Under the pieces are notes generated by a model. It saw only the letters and a program-made list of their open reading frames with translations, ran no database searches and was not told the origin of the DNA. The translations under genes were made by a program, and so were the position numbers. From positions 62,001-126,000 of the forward strand of contig NZ_JBGUAW010000002.1 in the NCBI RefSeq assembly GCF_041821045.1: DNA of 64,000 nt, written 5' to 3'. Source of the stretch: Thiohalorhabdus sp. Cl-TMA (GTDB taxonomy: Bacteria; Pseudomonadota; Gammaproteobacteria; Thiohalorhabdales; Thiohalorhabdaceae). Positions 17,668 through 28,561 of the stretch are shown here, piece after piece; the stretch's first letter is position 1, and each line of letters begins with the position of its first letter.

Positions 17668-19494
17668 ATGGGGCGAATTCCCCAATCATTCATCGATGAG
17701 CTCCTGGCCCGCGCCGATATTGTGGAGGTCGTCGATGAATGCGTTCCCCTGAAAAAGCAGGGGGGCAATTTCAAGGCCCGGTGCCCGTTCCACGAAGAGC
17801 GGACTCCATCGTTCAATGTAAACCCGGAACGCCAGATCTTCCACTGTTTCGGGTGCGGGGCGGGAGGGAACGTGCTCGGGTTCCTCATGGAGTACGAGCA
17901 TCTCCGCTTCCCCGAGGCGGTCCGGGAGCTGGCCGGTCGTTACGGTCTGGAGGTGCCCGAGGAGGCCGGTGGCGGCCGGGAGGACCGCGACACAGAGGGC
18001 CCGAGCCCGGCCTTCCTGGCCGAGGTCAACGAGAAGGCGGCCCGCTACTACGAATACCAGCTCCGCCACCACGAGCAGGCGGAGCAGGTGCAGAGCTATT
18101 TGCAGGAAAGGGGGATCAGCGGCGAAACCGCCGCCCGTTTCCGGCTCGGCTTCGCGCCGGCCGGATGGCGCAATCTGGCCGGGGCGCTGGGCCGGGACGC
18201 GGCGAACCGTGAGGCCCTGGAAGCGCTCGGCCTGGTGATCAATCGTAGCGGCTCGGTCTACGACCGTTTCCGCGAGCGGCTCATGTTCCCCATCCGCGAC
18301 CGCCGCGGGCGCGTGATCGCCTTCGGGGGCCGGGTGCTGGGGGACGGTGAGCCCAAATACCTGAACTCCCCGGAGGGGCCGCTCTTTCACAAGGGGCGGG
18401 AGCTGTACGGGCTGCACGAGGCGCGCCAGGCGCTGCGCCGGGAGCAGCGGGCCCTGGTGGTGGAAGGCTACATGGACGTGATCGCCCTGGCCCAGGCCGG
18501 AGTGGATCATGCCGTGGCTCCGTTGGGCACGGCGCTCACCGGCGACCAATTGCGTCTCCTGCTGCGTACGGTGCCCGAGGTGGTGTTCTGCTTCGACGGG
18601 GACGACGCGGGTCGGGATGCCGCGTGGCGCGCCCTGGAGACCGCGTTGCCCGAGGCCGGTCAGGGGCGCTTGGTACGATTCTTGTTTCTTCCCGAAGGGG
18701 AAGACCCCGACAGTTTGGTGCGCCGCGAGGGCGCGGCGGCCTTCCGAGAACGGCTGGACGCGGGCCTTCCGCTGTTCGAGTTCATGATCCAGGGCCTGAA
18801 GGAGCGCGTGGATCTGGATTACGCCGAAGGGCGCGATCGGCTGCTGGAATTGGCCGGTCCCTTCTACGGTCATATACGGGACGAGAAAGTACGCGATTTA
18901 CTGGTGCAGCGCCTGGATGGCATTGTCAAACTCGGCCAAAAACAAGTCATTCGTCATCTGCAGCGGAGCATGCCGCGAAATCGCGGGTCTAACGTAGCGG
19001 AGGGAGCCGATCAGGTACAGCGCTCCCTGGAATTCTTGCGGCGTCAACCGGTTACGCGGCGCGCCCTGCTGCTTTTGCTGTATGACCCCCATCAGCTGGC
19101 GGAGGACGTGCTGGCGGTGGCGGACGATCTGTCCCGGCACCGCTCGACAGGCATCCACCTGCTGCTCTCGGCGTCCGAGATCGTGCACGCGCATCCGGAG
19201 ATCTCCGTGGGAGCGCTGATCGAGCACATGCGTCAGATTCCCTACGGAGAGGCGCTGGCCCAGCTGGCCGGACAGGACCCCGGGGTGCCGCCCGAAGGCC
19301 GGCGGATGGAGCTGAAGGGATGCCTGCACAAGCTCCAGGTCCACGCCATCCAGGCGCGCCTGGACGCCCTGGAGGAGCAGGCTCGGGCTAGCTCCCTGTC
19401 CACCGAGGAGTGGAAGGAGTTCACCGACCTCAAACGTCAGAAGCAGGACCTGGAACGGATCGCCGCCCCGCAGCCGGGTCCGGCGACGCAATGA
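17668..19494 (+). CDS. dnaG: DNA primase
   Basis: Synthesises RNA primers at the replication fork, 608 aa. The zinc-ribbon ligands are C39, H42, C60 and C63 (ARCPFH, then [11 protein letters not shown]). The core includes [22 protein letters not shown] and [15 protein letters not shown]. The Toprim domain has [15 protein letters not shown] (catalytic Glu) and [11 protein letters not shown] (metal-binding acidic residues). The C-terminal 150 residues form the DnaB-interaction helical domain. It begins 20 nt after mutS2 and is followed by rpoD. Confidence 0.98.
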   Translation: MGRIPQSFIDELLARADIVEVVDECVPLKKQGGNFKARCPFHEERTPSFNVNPERQIFHCFGCGAGGNVLGFLMEYEHLRFPEAVRELAGRYGLEVPEEAGGGREDRDTEGPSPAFLAEVNEKAARYYEYQLRHHEQAEQVQSYLQERGISGETAARFRLGFAPAGWRNLAGALGRDAANREALEALGLVINRSGSVYDRFRERLMFPIRDRRGRVIAFGGRVLGDGEPKYLNSPEGPLFHKGRELYGLHEARQALRREQRALVVEGYMDVIALAQAGVDHAVAPLGTALTGDQLRLLLRTVPEVVFCFDGDDAGRDAAWRALETALPEAGQGRLVRFLFLPEGEDPDSLVRREGAAAFRERLDAGLPLFEFMIQGLKERVDLDYAEGRDRLLELAGPFYGHIRDEKVRDLLVQRLDGIVKLGQKQVIRHLQRSMPRNRGSNVAEGADQVQRSLEFLRRQPVTRRALLLLLYDPHQLAEDVLAVADDLSRHRSTGIHLLLSASEIVHAHPEISVGALIEHMRQIPYGEALAQLAGQDPGVPPEGRRMELKGCLHKLQVHAIQARLDALEEQARASSLSTEEWKEFTDLKRQKQDLERIAAPQPGPATQ

Positions 19495-19630
19495 CGGACA
19501 CCGTCCCTGCCCTTCAGGCGCGGGCCGTCAAAGACCAACGGTCCGGGCGGGGAGCCGACCCGGACGAGCCCCAGTCGCAGCACCGGGACCCAAGAGCCTA
19601 TGTATCAGTTCAGCCAGGAGGGATTGCCGC

Positions 19631-21499
<1,869 letters not shown>

Positions 21500-21589
21500 T
21501 CTTCCGTCCGCGAGCTGGCGAACCCCGGTAATGGCCGGCGCGCTCCATTATGGCCGCGCCGGGCTCCGGGTACATTCATGGTTTTCTCC

Positions 21590-21666
21590 GGGCTCGTAGC
21601 TCAGTTGGTCAGAGCAGGGGACTCATAATCCCTTGGTCGTCGGTTCGAGTCCGACCGAGCCCACCA
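21590..21666 (+). tRNA. tRNA with CAU anticodon (Ile2 or elongator Met)
   Basis: A 77-nt cloverleaf including encoded CCA: acceptor GGGCTCG/CGAGCCC, D-arm GCTC/GAGC, anticodon stem GGGGA/TCCCT with loop CTCATAA, T-arm TCGGTTCGAGTCCGA. Anticodon is CAU. The anticodon arm and the following TTGGTCG resemble the lysidine-modified tRNA-Ile2 of gammaproteobacteria more than elongator tRNA-Met. It lacks initiator features. It lies directly downstream of rpoD. Confidence 0.95.
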
Positions 21667-21671
21667 GCACC

Positions 21672-21702
21672 AGGCCTCCCGCCAAAGCGGGAGGCCTTTT
21701 TT
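21672..21702 (+). terminator. intrinsic terminator after the tRNA
   Basis: A perfect 11-bp stem (AGGCCTCCCGC with GCGGGAGGCCT) with a CAAA loop, followed by six T. It ends the tRNA and probably the whole rpsU-rpoD transcription unit. Confidence 0.93.
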
Positions 21703-21805
21703 ATTTGGGGGTCATCCGGATGGTTAGGGTCCTCCCGGGCAGAAATACTGATCAGGGAGGTGCCTGACACCCAACCGGTAGCGATGTGTGAAAGGGGGAA
21801 ATTCG

Positions 21806-22063
21806 ATGGATGGACAGATCCGTATCGGCCAGCAGGGCCGCTTTGCCGTGGAGCGGGAAGACGGGCTGTTCGTCTGGATGGAAGTGCTGGAAAGGCAGGA
21901 ATTACAGTCGGGTGACGTCCTGCGCGGCTGTTTTGACAGCCCATGCGGTGAATTGCTGCTCAACCGTACCCGGGGGACCAAGCTGCTCGCCTTCATCCGC
22001 GGGGTCGGTCCTCGAATGCTCGCGGACCGGTTCGTCCGGGAGGCCTCTGCGGACATCTCCTGA
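21806..22063 (+). CDS. hypothetical protein, 85 aa
   Basis: I do not recognise this protein. The ATG at 21806 has AAAGGGGGA about 7 nt upstream. The sequence shows a beta-rich pattern (MDGQIRIGQQGRFAVERED, GLFVWMEVLERQ, SGDVLRGCFDSPCGELLLN, TRGTKLLAFIRGVGP) with two cysteines near residues 47 and 52. No signal peptide or membrane helix is seen. It lies between the tRNA terminator and the Mla-like operon, 115 nt before the permease gene. It resembles short RNA- or ligand-binding beta-barrel proteins only in pattern. Function unknown. Confidence 0.5.
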   Translation: MDGQIRIGQQGRFAVEREDGLFVWMEVLERQELQSGDVLRGCFDSPCGELLLNRTRGTKLLAFIRGVGPRMLADRFVREASADIS

Positions 22064-22178
22064 TCCGGGAGCGTCGTTCCGCTCCCCCGGCGCGGAAGGC
22101 GGGAGACGGAACAGAAGCCCGTCAAGGCATGTGCACAGAGAGCCCCGGACGGACCCCGTCCCCGCAGGGAGGCGACGC

Positions 22179-23318
22179 ATGGCAGGCGAGCCCCGGATCA
22201 GCCTGGAGCAGGGGGAGCGGCAGGCGATCATCCGGCTTTCCGGGAGCTGGGTGATTGATCACGCAGGGAACAGCGAGGAGACGGTGGACGGCACACTGGA
22301 CGCAGTGAAAAACGTCCAGCGGGTGGTGGTCCGGGGAGAGGGCATCGATGCCCTGGACACGGTCGGCGCCTGGCAGCTGAACGGGATGTACACCGCCCTG
22401 GCCGAACGGGGGATCGAGGTCGAGCAGGATGGCTTCCGCGCGGCCCATTCCCGCTTTATCGCCCGGATCGCCAAGGTGTCCGCCAGCGGCGAGCCGGCGG
22501 AGCCCCGGCGCCGGAATGGCATCCTAAAGCGCCTGGAGGGCCTGGGCCGGACTTGCGTGGGGGGGCTGCGCCATGCCGGCGAGTCCGCCGAATTCCTGGC
22601 CGGCGTGTTCATGACCACGCTCCGGATCCTCGTGCACCCCCGCAGGTTCCGGTTCGGTGCCGTGGTGGCCAACATGTACCGCGCGGGGGTCACGGCCATC
22701 CCCATCGTGGGCCTCATGGCCTTCCTGATCAGCATCGTGCTGTCCTACCAGGGTGTGGTCCAGCTGGAGCGCTTCGGCGCGGAGATCTACACCATCAATC
22801 TCACGGTGGTGTCCCTCCTGCGGGAGATGGGCGTACTGCTTACCGCCGTGGTGGTGGCCGGCCGGTCGGGAAGCGCCTTCGCCGCGGAGCTGGGGGTAAT
22901 GCGGCTCAACGGCGAGATCGACGCCATGGAGACCCTCGGGATGAGCCCCACGGAGGTGCTGGTGCTGCCGCGCATCCTCGCCCTGATGATCATGGTGCCC
23001 CTGCTCACCTTCCTTGCCGACCTGTTCGGCCTGGTGGGGACCGCCTTCAGCGCCCGCATGCTGGTGGAGCTTTCCCTGCCGCAGTTCCTGCATCAGGCCC
23101 GCTCCGCGCTGACCCCGGATTCTTTCTGGATGGGCATGATCAAGGCGCCGGTATTCGCCTTCATGATCGCCACCACCGCCACCTTCTGGGGGATCAAGGA
23201 GGCCGAATCCCCCGAGGAGGTGGGCCAGCAGGTGACCATCTCCGTGGTGCAGTCCATCTTCCTGGTCATCGTCGCGGACGCCGTGGTGTCCGTGGCGCTC
23301 TCCCGGGCCGGGATCTGA
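22179..23318 (+). CDS. MlaE-family ABC lipid transporter permease with STAS-like N-terminus
   Basis: Inner-membrane permease of an MCE-type lipid transport system, 379 aa. The ATG at 22179 has AGGGAGG 6 nt upstream. Residues 1-90 look like a STAS/MlaB-type domain (ISLEQGERQAIIRLSGSWVI, VVVRGEGIDALDTVGAWQL). The MlaE domain follows (IPIVGLMAFLISIVLSYQGV, LLREMGVLLTAVVVAGRSGSA, LGVMRLNGEIDAMETLGMSP) with about five membrane helices. Fusion of the STAS domain makes a separate mlaB unnecessary. It is the first gene of a four-gene operon and abuts the ATPase gene. Confidence 0.9.
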   Translation: MAGEPRISLEQGERQAIIRLSGSWVIDHAGNSEETVDGTLDAVKNVQRVVVRGEGIDALDTVGAWQLNGMYTALAERGIEVEQDGFRAAHSRFIARIAKVSASGEPAEPRRRNGILKRLEGLGRTCVGGLRHAGESAEFLAGVFMTTLRILVHPRRFRFGAVVANMYRAGVTAIPIVGLMAFLISIVLSYQGVVQLERFGAEIYTINLTVVSLLREMGVLLTAVVVAGRSGSAFAAELGVMRLNGEIDAMETLGMSPTEVLVLPRILALMIMVPLLTFLADLFGLVGTAFSARMLVELSLPQFLHQARSALTPDSFWMGMIKAPVFAFMIATTATFWGIKEAESPEEVGQQVTISVVQSIFLVIVADAVVSVALSRAGI

Positions 23319-24092
23319 ATGAAGGCGCCGGCCCCGGAGCCCATGGTCCGGGTAGAGGGGCTGGTGAACCGCTTCGGCAGTCAGATGGTCCACGACGCCG
23401 TGGATCTGGAGGTGCATCGCGGCGAGATCTTCGGTCTGGTCGGGGAGTCGGGGAGCGGCAAGAGCGTCCTGCTGCGCAGCCTGATCGGTCTGCAGCGGCC
23501 GGTTGGCGGCCGGATCCTGTTCCAGGGGCGTGATATCCGCGACCTTTCTCCGGCCCAGTGGCGAATGGTGCAGAAGGAGTGGGGAGTACTGTTTCAGCAG
23601 GGGGCGCTTTTCTCCGGGCTGACCGTCCTCGAGAACATCGAGCTTCCCATGCAGGAGCATTTCCGCCTTTCCGATGGTCTGCGACGGGCGCTGGCCAAGC
23701 TCCGCCTGCGGCTGGTGCGCTTGCCGGTGGAGCACGGCGAAAAATTCCCGGCGGACCTGTCCGGTGGCATGAACAAGCGGGCGGCGCTGGCCCGGGCCCT
23801 GGCCCTGGATCCCGAGATCCTGTTCCTGGACGAGCCCACTTCCGGACTCGATCCGATTTCCGCCAGCGCCCTCGACGAGCTGATCCGCGATCTGCGGGAC
23901 ACCTTCGGCCTGACGGTGGTTCTGACCACCCATGACCTCCACACCCTCGCCGAGATCTGTGACCGCTTGGCGGTGCTCGTGGACGGCAAGGCGATTACCG
24001 GGACCCTCGAGGAGATGCAGCGTCACCCGCATCCGTGGCTTCGCGCCTTCTTCCGCGGCGCACGGATGCAGTCGGTCCTGAACAGGCGCTAG
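23319..24092 (+). CDS. MlaF-type ABC transporter ATP-binding protein
   Basis: Cytoplasmic ATPase energising the lipid transporter, 257 aa. Walker A is GESGSGKSVLL, Q-loop VLFQQGALFSGLTVLEN, signature LSGGMNKRAALARALALDPE, Walker B ILFLDEPTSGLDPISA, H-loop TTHDLHT. The FQQGALF stretch and the GGMNKR signature are characteristic of MlaF/Mkl proteins. It starts immediately after the permease stop with no gap, and the MCE gene follows 5 nt downstream. Confidence 0.93.
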   Translation: MKAPAPEPMVRVEGLVNRFGSQMVHDAVDLEVHRGEIFGLVGESGSGKSVLLRSLIGLQRPVGGRILFQGRDIRDLSPAQWRMVQKEWGVLFQQGALFSGLTVLENIELPMQEHFRLSDGLRRALAKLRLRLVRLPVEHGEKFPADLSGGMNKRAALARALALDPEILFLDEPTSGLDPISASALDELIRDLRDTFGLTVVLTTHDLHTLAEICDRLAVLVDGKAITGTLEEMQRHPHPWLRAFFRGARMQSVLNRR

Positions 24093-24097
24093 GCACC

Positions 24098-25021
24098 ATG
24101 GAACGCGACGTACGCTATATAACGGTGGGTATCGTGGTGATCCTGACCGGGATCGGCTTTTTCCTGTTCCTGCTCTGGTTCTCCCAGAACCCGGAGGGCG
24201 AGGACTTCGAACAGTACAGCATCTATTTCCAGGGCAGCGTGGGGGGGCTCGATGCGGGAAGCGAGGTCCAGTATCAGGGGGTGGAGGTGGGGCGTGTGAT
24301 CGCCATCGAGGTACTGGAGGATCGGCCCCGGTTCATCCGGGTTCATATCCAGGTCTCGGCCAATACGCCGGTCAATCGGACCACCGTGGCCACGAGCCGG
24401 TCCGTGGGCTTCACCGGGCTCGCGTACGTGGGTCTGGAAACGCGCGAAGCCGATGCGCCGCCCCCGCGGAAGCCCCCCGGGGAGCGCTTCGCCGTGCTCG
24501 ATTCGCGTCCCTCGCGGCTGGAGCAGGTGTTCGAGGACCTGCCCAAGATTCTGAAGCGGATCGAGAACGTGGCCCGCAGGGCGGAACGGCTGCTGGGCAA
24601 GGACACGGAACGCCAGGTGCATGCCCTGCTGAAGGGCGCGAATCGACTCACGGAGAATCTCAACGGCCGCGTCCGGGAGCTCTCGGGCATCATGGACCGC
24701 ACCCGCGAGACCCTCGCCGGCGTGGACCGGACTTTGACCGGCACCCGGAAGACCATGCGCGCGGCGCGGCAGGTGCTGCCCGAGGCGGAGGCCGCCCTGG
24801 GCAATCTGCGCGCCCTGAGCGGACGCCTCGACCGCTTCCTGGCCCAGCACCGGGGCGACCTCGACCGGTTCACCAGCGAAGGCCTGGAGGAGCTGCGCCT
24901 GTTCCTGGAGGACGGCCGCGCGACCCTGAAGGAAGTGCGGGAGCTGAGCCGCCGGCTGAAGGAGAATCCCTCCCAGCTCATCTATCAGCCGGGCGCAGAA
25001 GGCGTGGAAATCCCCCAATGA
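24098..25021 (+). CDS. MCE-domain (MlaD-like) lipid-binding protein
   Basis: Membrane-anchored substrate-handling subunit, 307 aa. The ATG at 24098 begins MERDVRYITVG with one N-terminal helix (VGIVVILTGIGFFLFLLWF). The MCE domain follows (YSIYFQGSVGGLDAGSEVQYQGVEVGRV, with the GLxxGSxVxYxGVxVG pattern). Residues about 150-300 form long amphipathic helices, which probably build a tunnel or coiled coil toward the outer membrane. It overlaps the lipoprotein gene by 4 nt (ATGA). Confidence 0.92.
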   Translation: MERDVRYITVGIVVILTGIGFFLFLLWFSQNPEGEDFEQYSIYFQGSVGGLDAGSEVQYQGVEVGRVIAIEVLEDRPRFIRVHIQVSANTPVNRTTVATSRSVGFTGLAYVGLETREADAPPPRKPPGERFAVLDSRPSRLEQVFEDLPKILKRIENVARRAERLLGKDTERQVHALLKGANRLTENLNGRVRELSGIMDRTRETLAGVDRTLTGTRKTMRAARQVLPEAEAALGNLRALSGRLDRFLAQHRGDLDRFTSEGLEELRLFLEDGRATLKEVRELSRRLKENPSQLIYQPGAEGVEIPQ

Positions 25022-25659
25022 CGACTCGACTCCTGGCCCTCGTGGCGGTGCTGCTGGCGGCTCTGCCGCTCGGCGGCTGCATCTCCCTGTCCGCCCAGTC
25101 GGAGGACAAGGCGCCGAGCCTGTACCTGTTGAACGCCCTGCCGCCCCGCCAGTCCGGCGTGGAAAAGCCCGAAGGCCGGCCCACCTCCCTGGTGGTGGAG
25201 CTGCCCCAGGTGGCGCCCGGACTCGCCACGGACCGCATCGCGCTGATCCGCGGCGGGCAGCGGCTGGACTACTTCGCCAACGCGCGCTGGGCCCAGTCCC
25301 TGCCGGAGCTCCTGCAGGCCTTCTTCGCCGAGAGTCTGGAGCATCGGCTGCCCCGGGTACGGGTGGGCACCCCCACGGAGGTGTCGTCCGCCGATTACCG
25401 GTTGCAGGTGGCGGTGCGGGACTTCCAGGCGGTATACCGCAAGGGGCTGGAAACGGCCCCTGAGCTGCAGGTGACCCTGGTGGCCACCCTGAGCCGGCCC
25501 GGGAACGGGAAGACGCTGGTCCAGGTTCGGGAGGTTCGGGAGCGGAGGGCCTCGGCCAACCGTCTGGGGTCGGTGGTGGTGGGACTGGAGGAGCTGCTGG
25601 AGGACGCCTACACCGCGGTCCTGGATGCCCTGCGCCCGGAGATGGGCCCGCGGGGCTGA
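25018..25659 (+). CDS. ABC-type transport auxiliary lipoprotein (PqiC-like)
   Basis: A 213-aa outer-membrane lipoprotein candidate. The signal peptide ends in the lipobox LGGC (Cys20), followed by SLSAQSEDKAPSLYLLNAL. The domain pattern (LVVELPQVAPGLATDRIALIR, LDYFANARWAQSLPELLQAFF, YRLQVAVRDFQAVY) matches the DUF330/PqiC family that accompanies MCE transporters. It is the last gene of the operon, with a convergent gene starting 22 bp further on. No mlaC or mlaA was seen nearby, so PqiC-like docking is likelier than the classic MlaA-MlaC route. Confidence 0.88.
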   Translation: MTTRLLALVAVLLAALPLGGCISLSAQSEDKAPSLYLLNALPPRQSGVEKPEGRPTSLVVELPQVAPGLATDRIALIRGGQRLDYFANARWAQSLPELLQAFFAESLEHRLPRVRVGTPTEVSSADYRLQVAVRDFQAVYRKGLETAPELQVTLVATLSRPGNGKTLVQVREVRERRASANRLGSVVVGLEELLEDAYTAVLDALRPEMGPRG

Positions 25660-25681
25660 CCGGATGCGCCGGGCCGGCTCC

Positions 25682-26866
25682 TCAGGGGCGCGGCACGGCG
25701 ATCCGGATGTCGCGGACCAGGCCGATCCGCGGCGCTTCGCCCCGGAGGCCCCATACCACCGCCCCGGCGCCCCGCTCGCCGTCGAAATCCGTGAAGCGGA
25801 CCCGGTCCACCCGGGTCAGGCCCTCCAGGACCAGGGAGCCGGTATCGCGGAGCGTGGGGCCCCCGTCTCCCGGGCGTACCCGCAGGGCGGTCAGGCGGGG
25901 CTCCGCTTCCCCGGCGCCCACCAGCAGGTCGCTGACCCCGTCGCCGTCCAGGTCCGCCACCGCCAGCGCCCGGGGCGCCCGGCCTCCGGACAGGCGATAG
26001 GACTGGGTGATGGCGGGACGCGGATCCCCGTCGAAGAGGAAGAGGCGCCGCTCGCCGCGGTCCAGGACCACCGGCTCCCGGTCGCCGTCGCCGTCGAAGT
26101 CGCCCACGGCCAGCTCCGCGTCGAGCCGGCCGCCGGCGGGCGCCGTTCCGTAGGCGGCGGTATCGGTGGGGGAGAGTCTGCCGGCGCGGTTCTCCAGGAC
26201 GGTAACCCGGCGGTCCGCGCGGAGCACGACCAGGTCCGTATCGCCGTCGCCGTCCAGGTCCGCGGTCCGGGCGGCCCGGGCGGTGCCCTTCAGCCGGTGC
26301 TGGTGGCTCGCTCGGGGCTGGTCGCGGTCCGGTCCGCCGGGGAGCACCACGACGTTGTCCCCGCCCCGGAAGGTCTTGTAGAGGACCGCCAGATCCGCCA
26401 CGCCGTCCCCGGTGAAGTCGCCGCTCGCCAGGGCCCGGGGGTGGTCGGGCCGGGCCGTGCGCCCTAGGGTGGCGGGAAAGGTGGCGCGGGGGCCGCCGAA
26501 AAAGACCCGCACATCATTGCGGGAGCTGCCGCCGGGAATGCCCGCGAAATCGCAATGGCCGTCCGCATCCCAATCTCCGGTGGCCAGGTCGGCGAAGTCC
26601 CGCTGCAGGTTGAGCGGCTGCCGAAGCCTCCCGCCGTCGATGGCCAGTACGGTGGTGCGGCCCGCATCCTCGGGGCTGCGCCCGGTGGCCACGAAATCGG
26701 TGGCGCCGCTGCCGTTGAAATCGCAGTCCGCCACCCGTTCCGCTCCGTGGTTGAAGGCCCGGTAGGTGGCTCCGCCCGTTTCCAGGGCGGGACCCTGCGG
26801 TCCGGAGGCGCAAGCCGCCAGGAGGAGGCTCGCGGCGGTGGCCAGGCGGAGGTGCATCGCGGTCAT
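25682..26866 (-). CDS. FG-GAP/VCBS repeat beta-propeller lipoprotein
   Basis: Secreted lipoprotein, 394 aa, with lipobox LAAC at residues 16-19. At least six DxDxDGxxD-like calcium-loop motifs are spaced at about 50-60 residues (CDFNGSGATDF, GDWDADGHCDF, GDFTGDGVADL, ADLDGDGDTDL, GDFDGDGDREP, ADLDGDGVSDL). A degenerate seventh (TDFDGERGAGA) is near the end, consistent with a seven-bladed propeller. Such domains bind ligands or partners; nothing here shows which. The ATG has GAGGA 5 nt upstream. It is convergent with the Mla-like operon. Confidence 0.85.
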   Translation of the reverse strand: MTAMHLRLATAASLLLAACASGPQGPALETGGATYRAFNHGAERVADCDFNGSGATDFVATGRSPEDAGRTTVLAIDGGRLRQPLNLQRDFADLATGDWDADGHCDFAGIPGGSSRNDVRVFFGGPRATFPATLGRTARPDHPRALASGDFTGDGVADLAVLYKTFRGGDNVVVLPGGPDRDQPRASHQHRLKGTARAARTADLDGDGDTDLVVLRADRRVTVLENRAGRLSPTDTAAYGTAPAGGRLDAELAVGDFDGDGDREPVVLDRGERRLFLFDGDPRPAITQSYRLSGGRAPRALAVADLDGDGVSDLLVGAGEAEPRLTALRVRPGDGGPTLRDTGSLVLEGLTRVDRVRFTDFDGERGAGAVVWGLRGEAPRIGLVRDIRIAVPRP

Positions 26867-26936
26867 CGTTTTCCTCGGTGTTGGGAACGGCTCCCGGCGC
26901 CCCGCGCCGGGAAGGTTGGCAATCGGGCGGAGCCGG

Positions 26937-27485
26937 TCAGCCGCGGTCGCGGTTCCAGAGGGTTTCGGGGGCGCCGGTCCGGCGGTTGATGGCCCGGGCC
27001 AGGACGAAGAGGAGGTCGGAGAGCCGGTTGAGGTACCGGAGGGTGACCGCGGAGACGGGCTCCTCGATCGACAAGGTATACACGGCCCGCTCGGCCCGCC
27101 GGCAGACCGTTCGTGCCGCGTGGGCCTGGGCGCCGGCCCGGCCGCCGCCGGGCAGGATGAACTCCTTGAGCGGGCCCAGCTCGGCGTTGAGCTCGTCTAT
27201 GCGGGCTTCGAGCGCATCCACCTGCGCCTCGCGCAGGGCCTCGTGGCCGGGGACCACCAGCTCGGCGCCCAGGTCGAACAGGTCGTGCTGGAGGTCGCCG
27301 AGCAGTCGGGCGATGTCCTCCGGGAGGGGCTCGGCCGCGATCAGGCCCACCTGGCTGTTGAGCTCGTCCACGTCGCCGTAGGCCTCCAGGCGCGGGTGAT
27401 TCTTGGCCACGCGGGTCCCGTCGCCGAGGTCGCTGCTGCCCTCGTCGCCGGTACGGGTATAGATGCGGGAGAGCCGATGGCCCAT
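26937..27485 (-). CDS. corrinoid adenosyltransferase, PduO type
   Basis: ATP:cob(I)alamin adenosyltransferase, 182 aa, cytoplasmic, making adenosylcobalamin. The family N-terminus IYTRTGDEGSSDLGDGTRV is the ATP-binding loop. AYGDVDELNSQVGL, the FILPGGGRAGAQAHAARTVCRRAER segment and YLNRLSDLLFVLAR complete the fold. No cobalamin biosynthesis genes are near. A PstS-like gene lies 28 nt upstream on the same strand. Confidence 0.93.
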   Translation of the reverse strand: MGHRLSRIYTRTGDEGSSDLGDGTRVAKNHPRLEAYGDVDELNSQVGLIAAEPLPEDIARLLGDLQHDLFDLGAELVVPGHEALREAQVDALEARIDELNAELGPLKEFILPGGGRAGAQAHAARTVCRRAERAVYTLSIEEPVSAVTLRYLNRLSDLLFVLARAINRRTGAPETLWNRDRG

Positions 27486-27513
27486 TTTGATTGGCTCCTC
27501 GGAGGCTGCGTTG

Positions 27514-28386
27514 CTATTGCGGCGGCTCGATGTAGTCGCCGCCCCAGGGATTGTCCAGGTTGCGACCCATCTCCAGGTTCACGGTGCCCTGCTCGGCGAT
27601 GATGCGCTGTCCCTCGTCGGAGAGGGCGAAATCCAGAAACCGTTGTACCGCAGGCTCGGGATCCCGCGGTACGGTCAGGTACAGGGGCCGGTAGAGCGGG
27701 TAGTCGCCGTTGGCGATATTTTCGGCGGACGCGGCCTTGCCGTCCACTCCGATGATCTTCACGTCGCGCTTGCGGGCGCTGGATACGCCGGTGACGGCGA
27801 TGGCGTCGGGGACGTGCTCCACTGCCATTTCCAACGGTCCCGAGGACTTGCGCGCCAGGCCGCGGGCGAAATCGCCGGCGCCGGTGCTTTCCCGAAAGCC
27901 CAGCTCGCGGAAGGAATAGCCCACGCCGGAAAGGGGTAGGGAGCGGTAGCCGATGATGATGAACTTGTCGGGACCGCCCAGCTGCTTCCAGTTGGTGATC
28001 TCGCCGCGGAAGACCTTTTCCAGCTCTCCGCCGGAGAGGTCGTTCACGGGGTTGGAAGGGTGAACGATCACCACCAGCGCGTCCCAGGCCAGCTGCACCA
28101 TCCGCACGTCCTCGCGCTCGTCGTTGGCCAGCGCCGGTCGGCAGGAGCCGCCGAGGTCCAGCTCCCCCTCGTGCACGCCGCGGATGCCATAGGTGGCCCC
28201 GCCGCCCTGGATATGGATCCTGGTGCCGGTCTTTTCCTGGAAAGCGCCGGCCAGGGCCCGCATGAAGGCCTTCTTGGTGATGCCGCAGCCGCCCCACTCC
28301 AAGGTCTTGGCGGGCGCCGGGGAAACCGCCATAATCGCGGCGGATAGGATGAACAGCCCTAGGATCGGGCGCAGCAATGATTGCAT
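27514..28386 (-). CDS. PstS-like phosphate-binding periplasmic protein
   Basis: Periplasmic substrate-binding protein, 290 aa. The ATG at 28386 (MQSLLRPILGLFILSAAIMA) is chosen because GCGGAGG lies 7 nt upstream; the frame opens 22 codons earlier. After the signal peptide, LEWGGCGITKKAFMRALAGAF, GGGATYGIRGVHEGELDLGGSCR and IVHPSNPVNDLSGGELEKVF follow the PstS pattern. GEITNWKQLGG is the typical anion-site loop. No pstCAB is adjacent, so it may serve a distant transporter or act in signalling. Confidence 0.85.
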   Translation of the reverse strand: MQSLLRPILGLFILSAAIMAVSPAPAKTLEWGGCGITKKAFMRALAGAFQEKTGTRIHIQGGGATYGIRGVHEGELDLGGSCRPALANDEREDVRMVQLAWDALVVIVHPSNPVNDLSGGELEKVFRGEITNWKQLGGPDKFIIIGYRSLPLSGVGYSFRELGFRESTGAGDFARGLARKSSGPLEMAVEHVPDAIAVTGVSSARKRDVKIIGVDGKAASAENIANGDYPLYRPLYLTVPRDPEPAVQRFLDFALSDEGQRIIAEQGTVNLEMGRNLDNPWGGDYIEPPQ

Positions 28387-28561
28387 GACGGGGCCTCCGC
28401 TGGGGGTTCCCTCGTGGGCTTTCCCGTAAAGCCGAGTTGACGGTCGAGGCATTCTAGCAACTGGATCCCAGGTCGCCGAATGCCCAATACAATCAATGTC
28501 CCCGCGTCCCCGCCGGGGGCCGGCTTCTGATCATACTTAATGCAGTTGGAGGCGTTTCCCC

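Noticed and set aside
22524-24032. Minus-strand open frame of about 500 codons opposite the Mla-like genes
   Set aside because: Shadow of the permease and ATPase genes; no recognisable domain.
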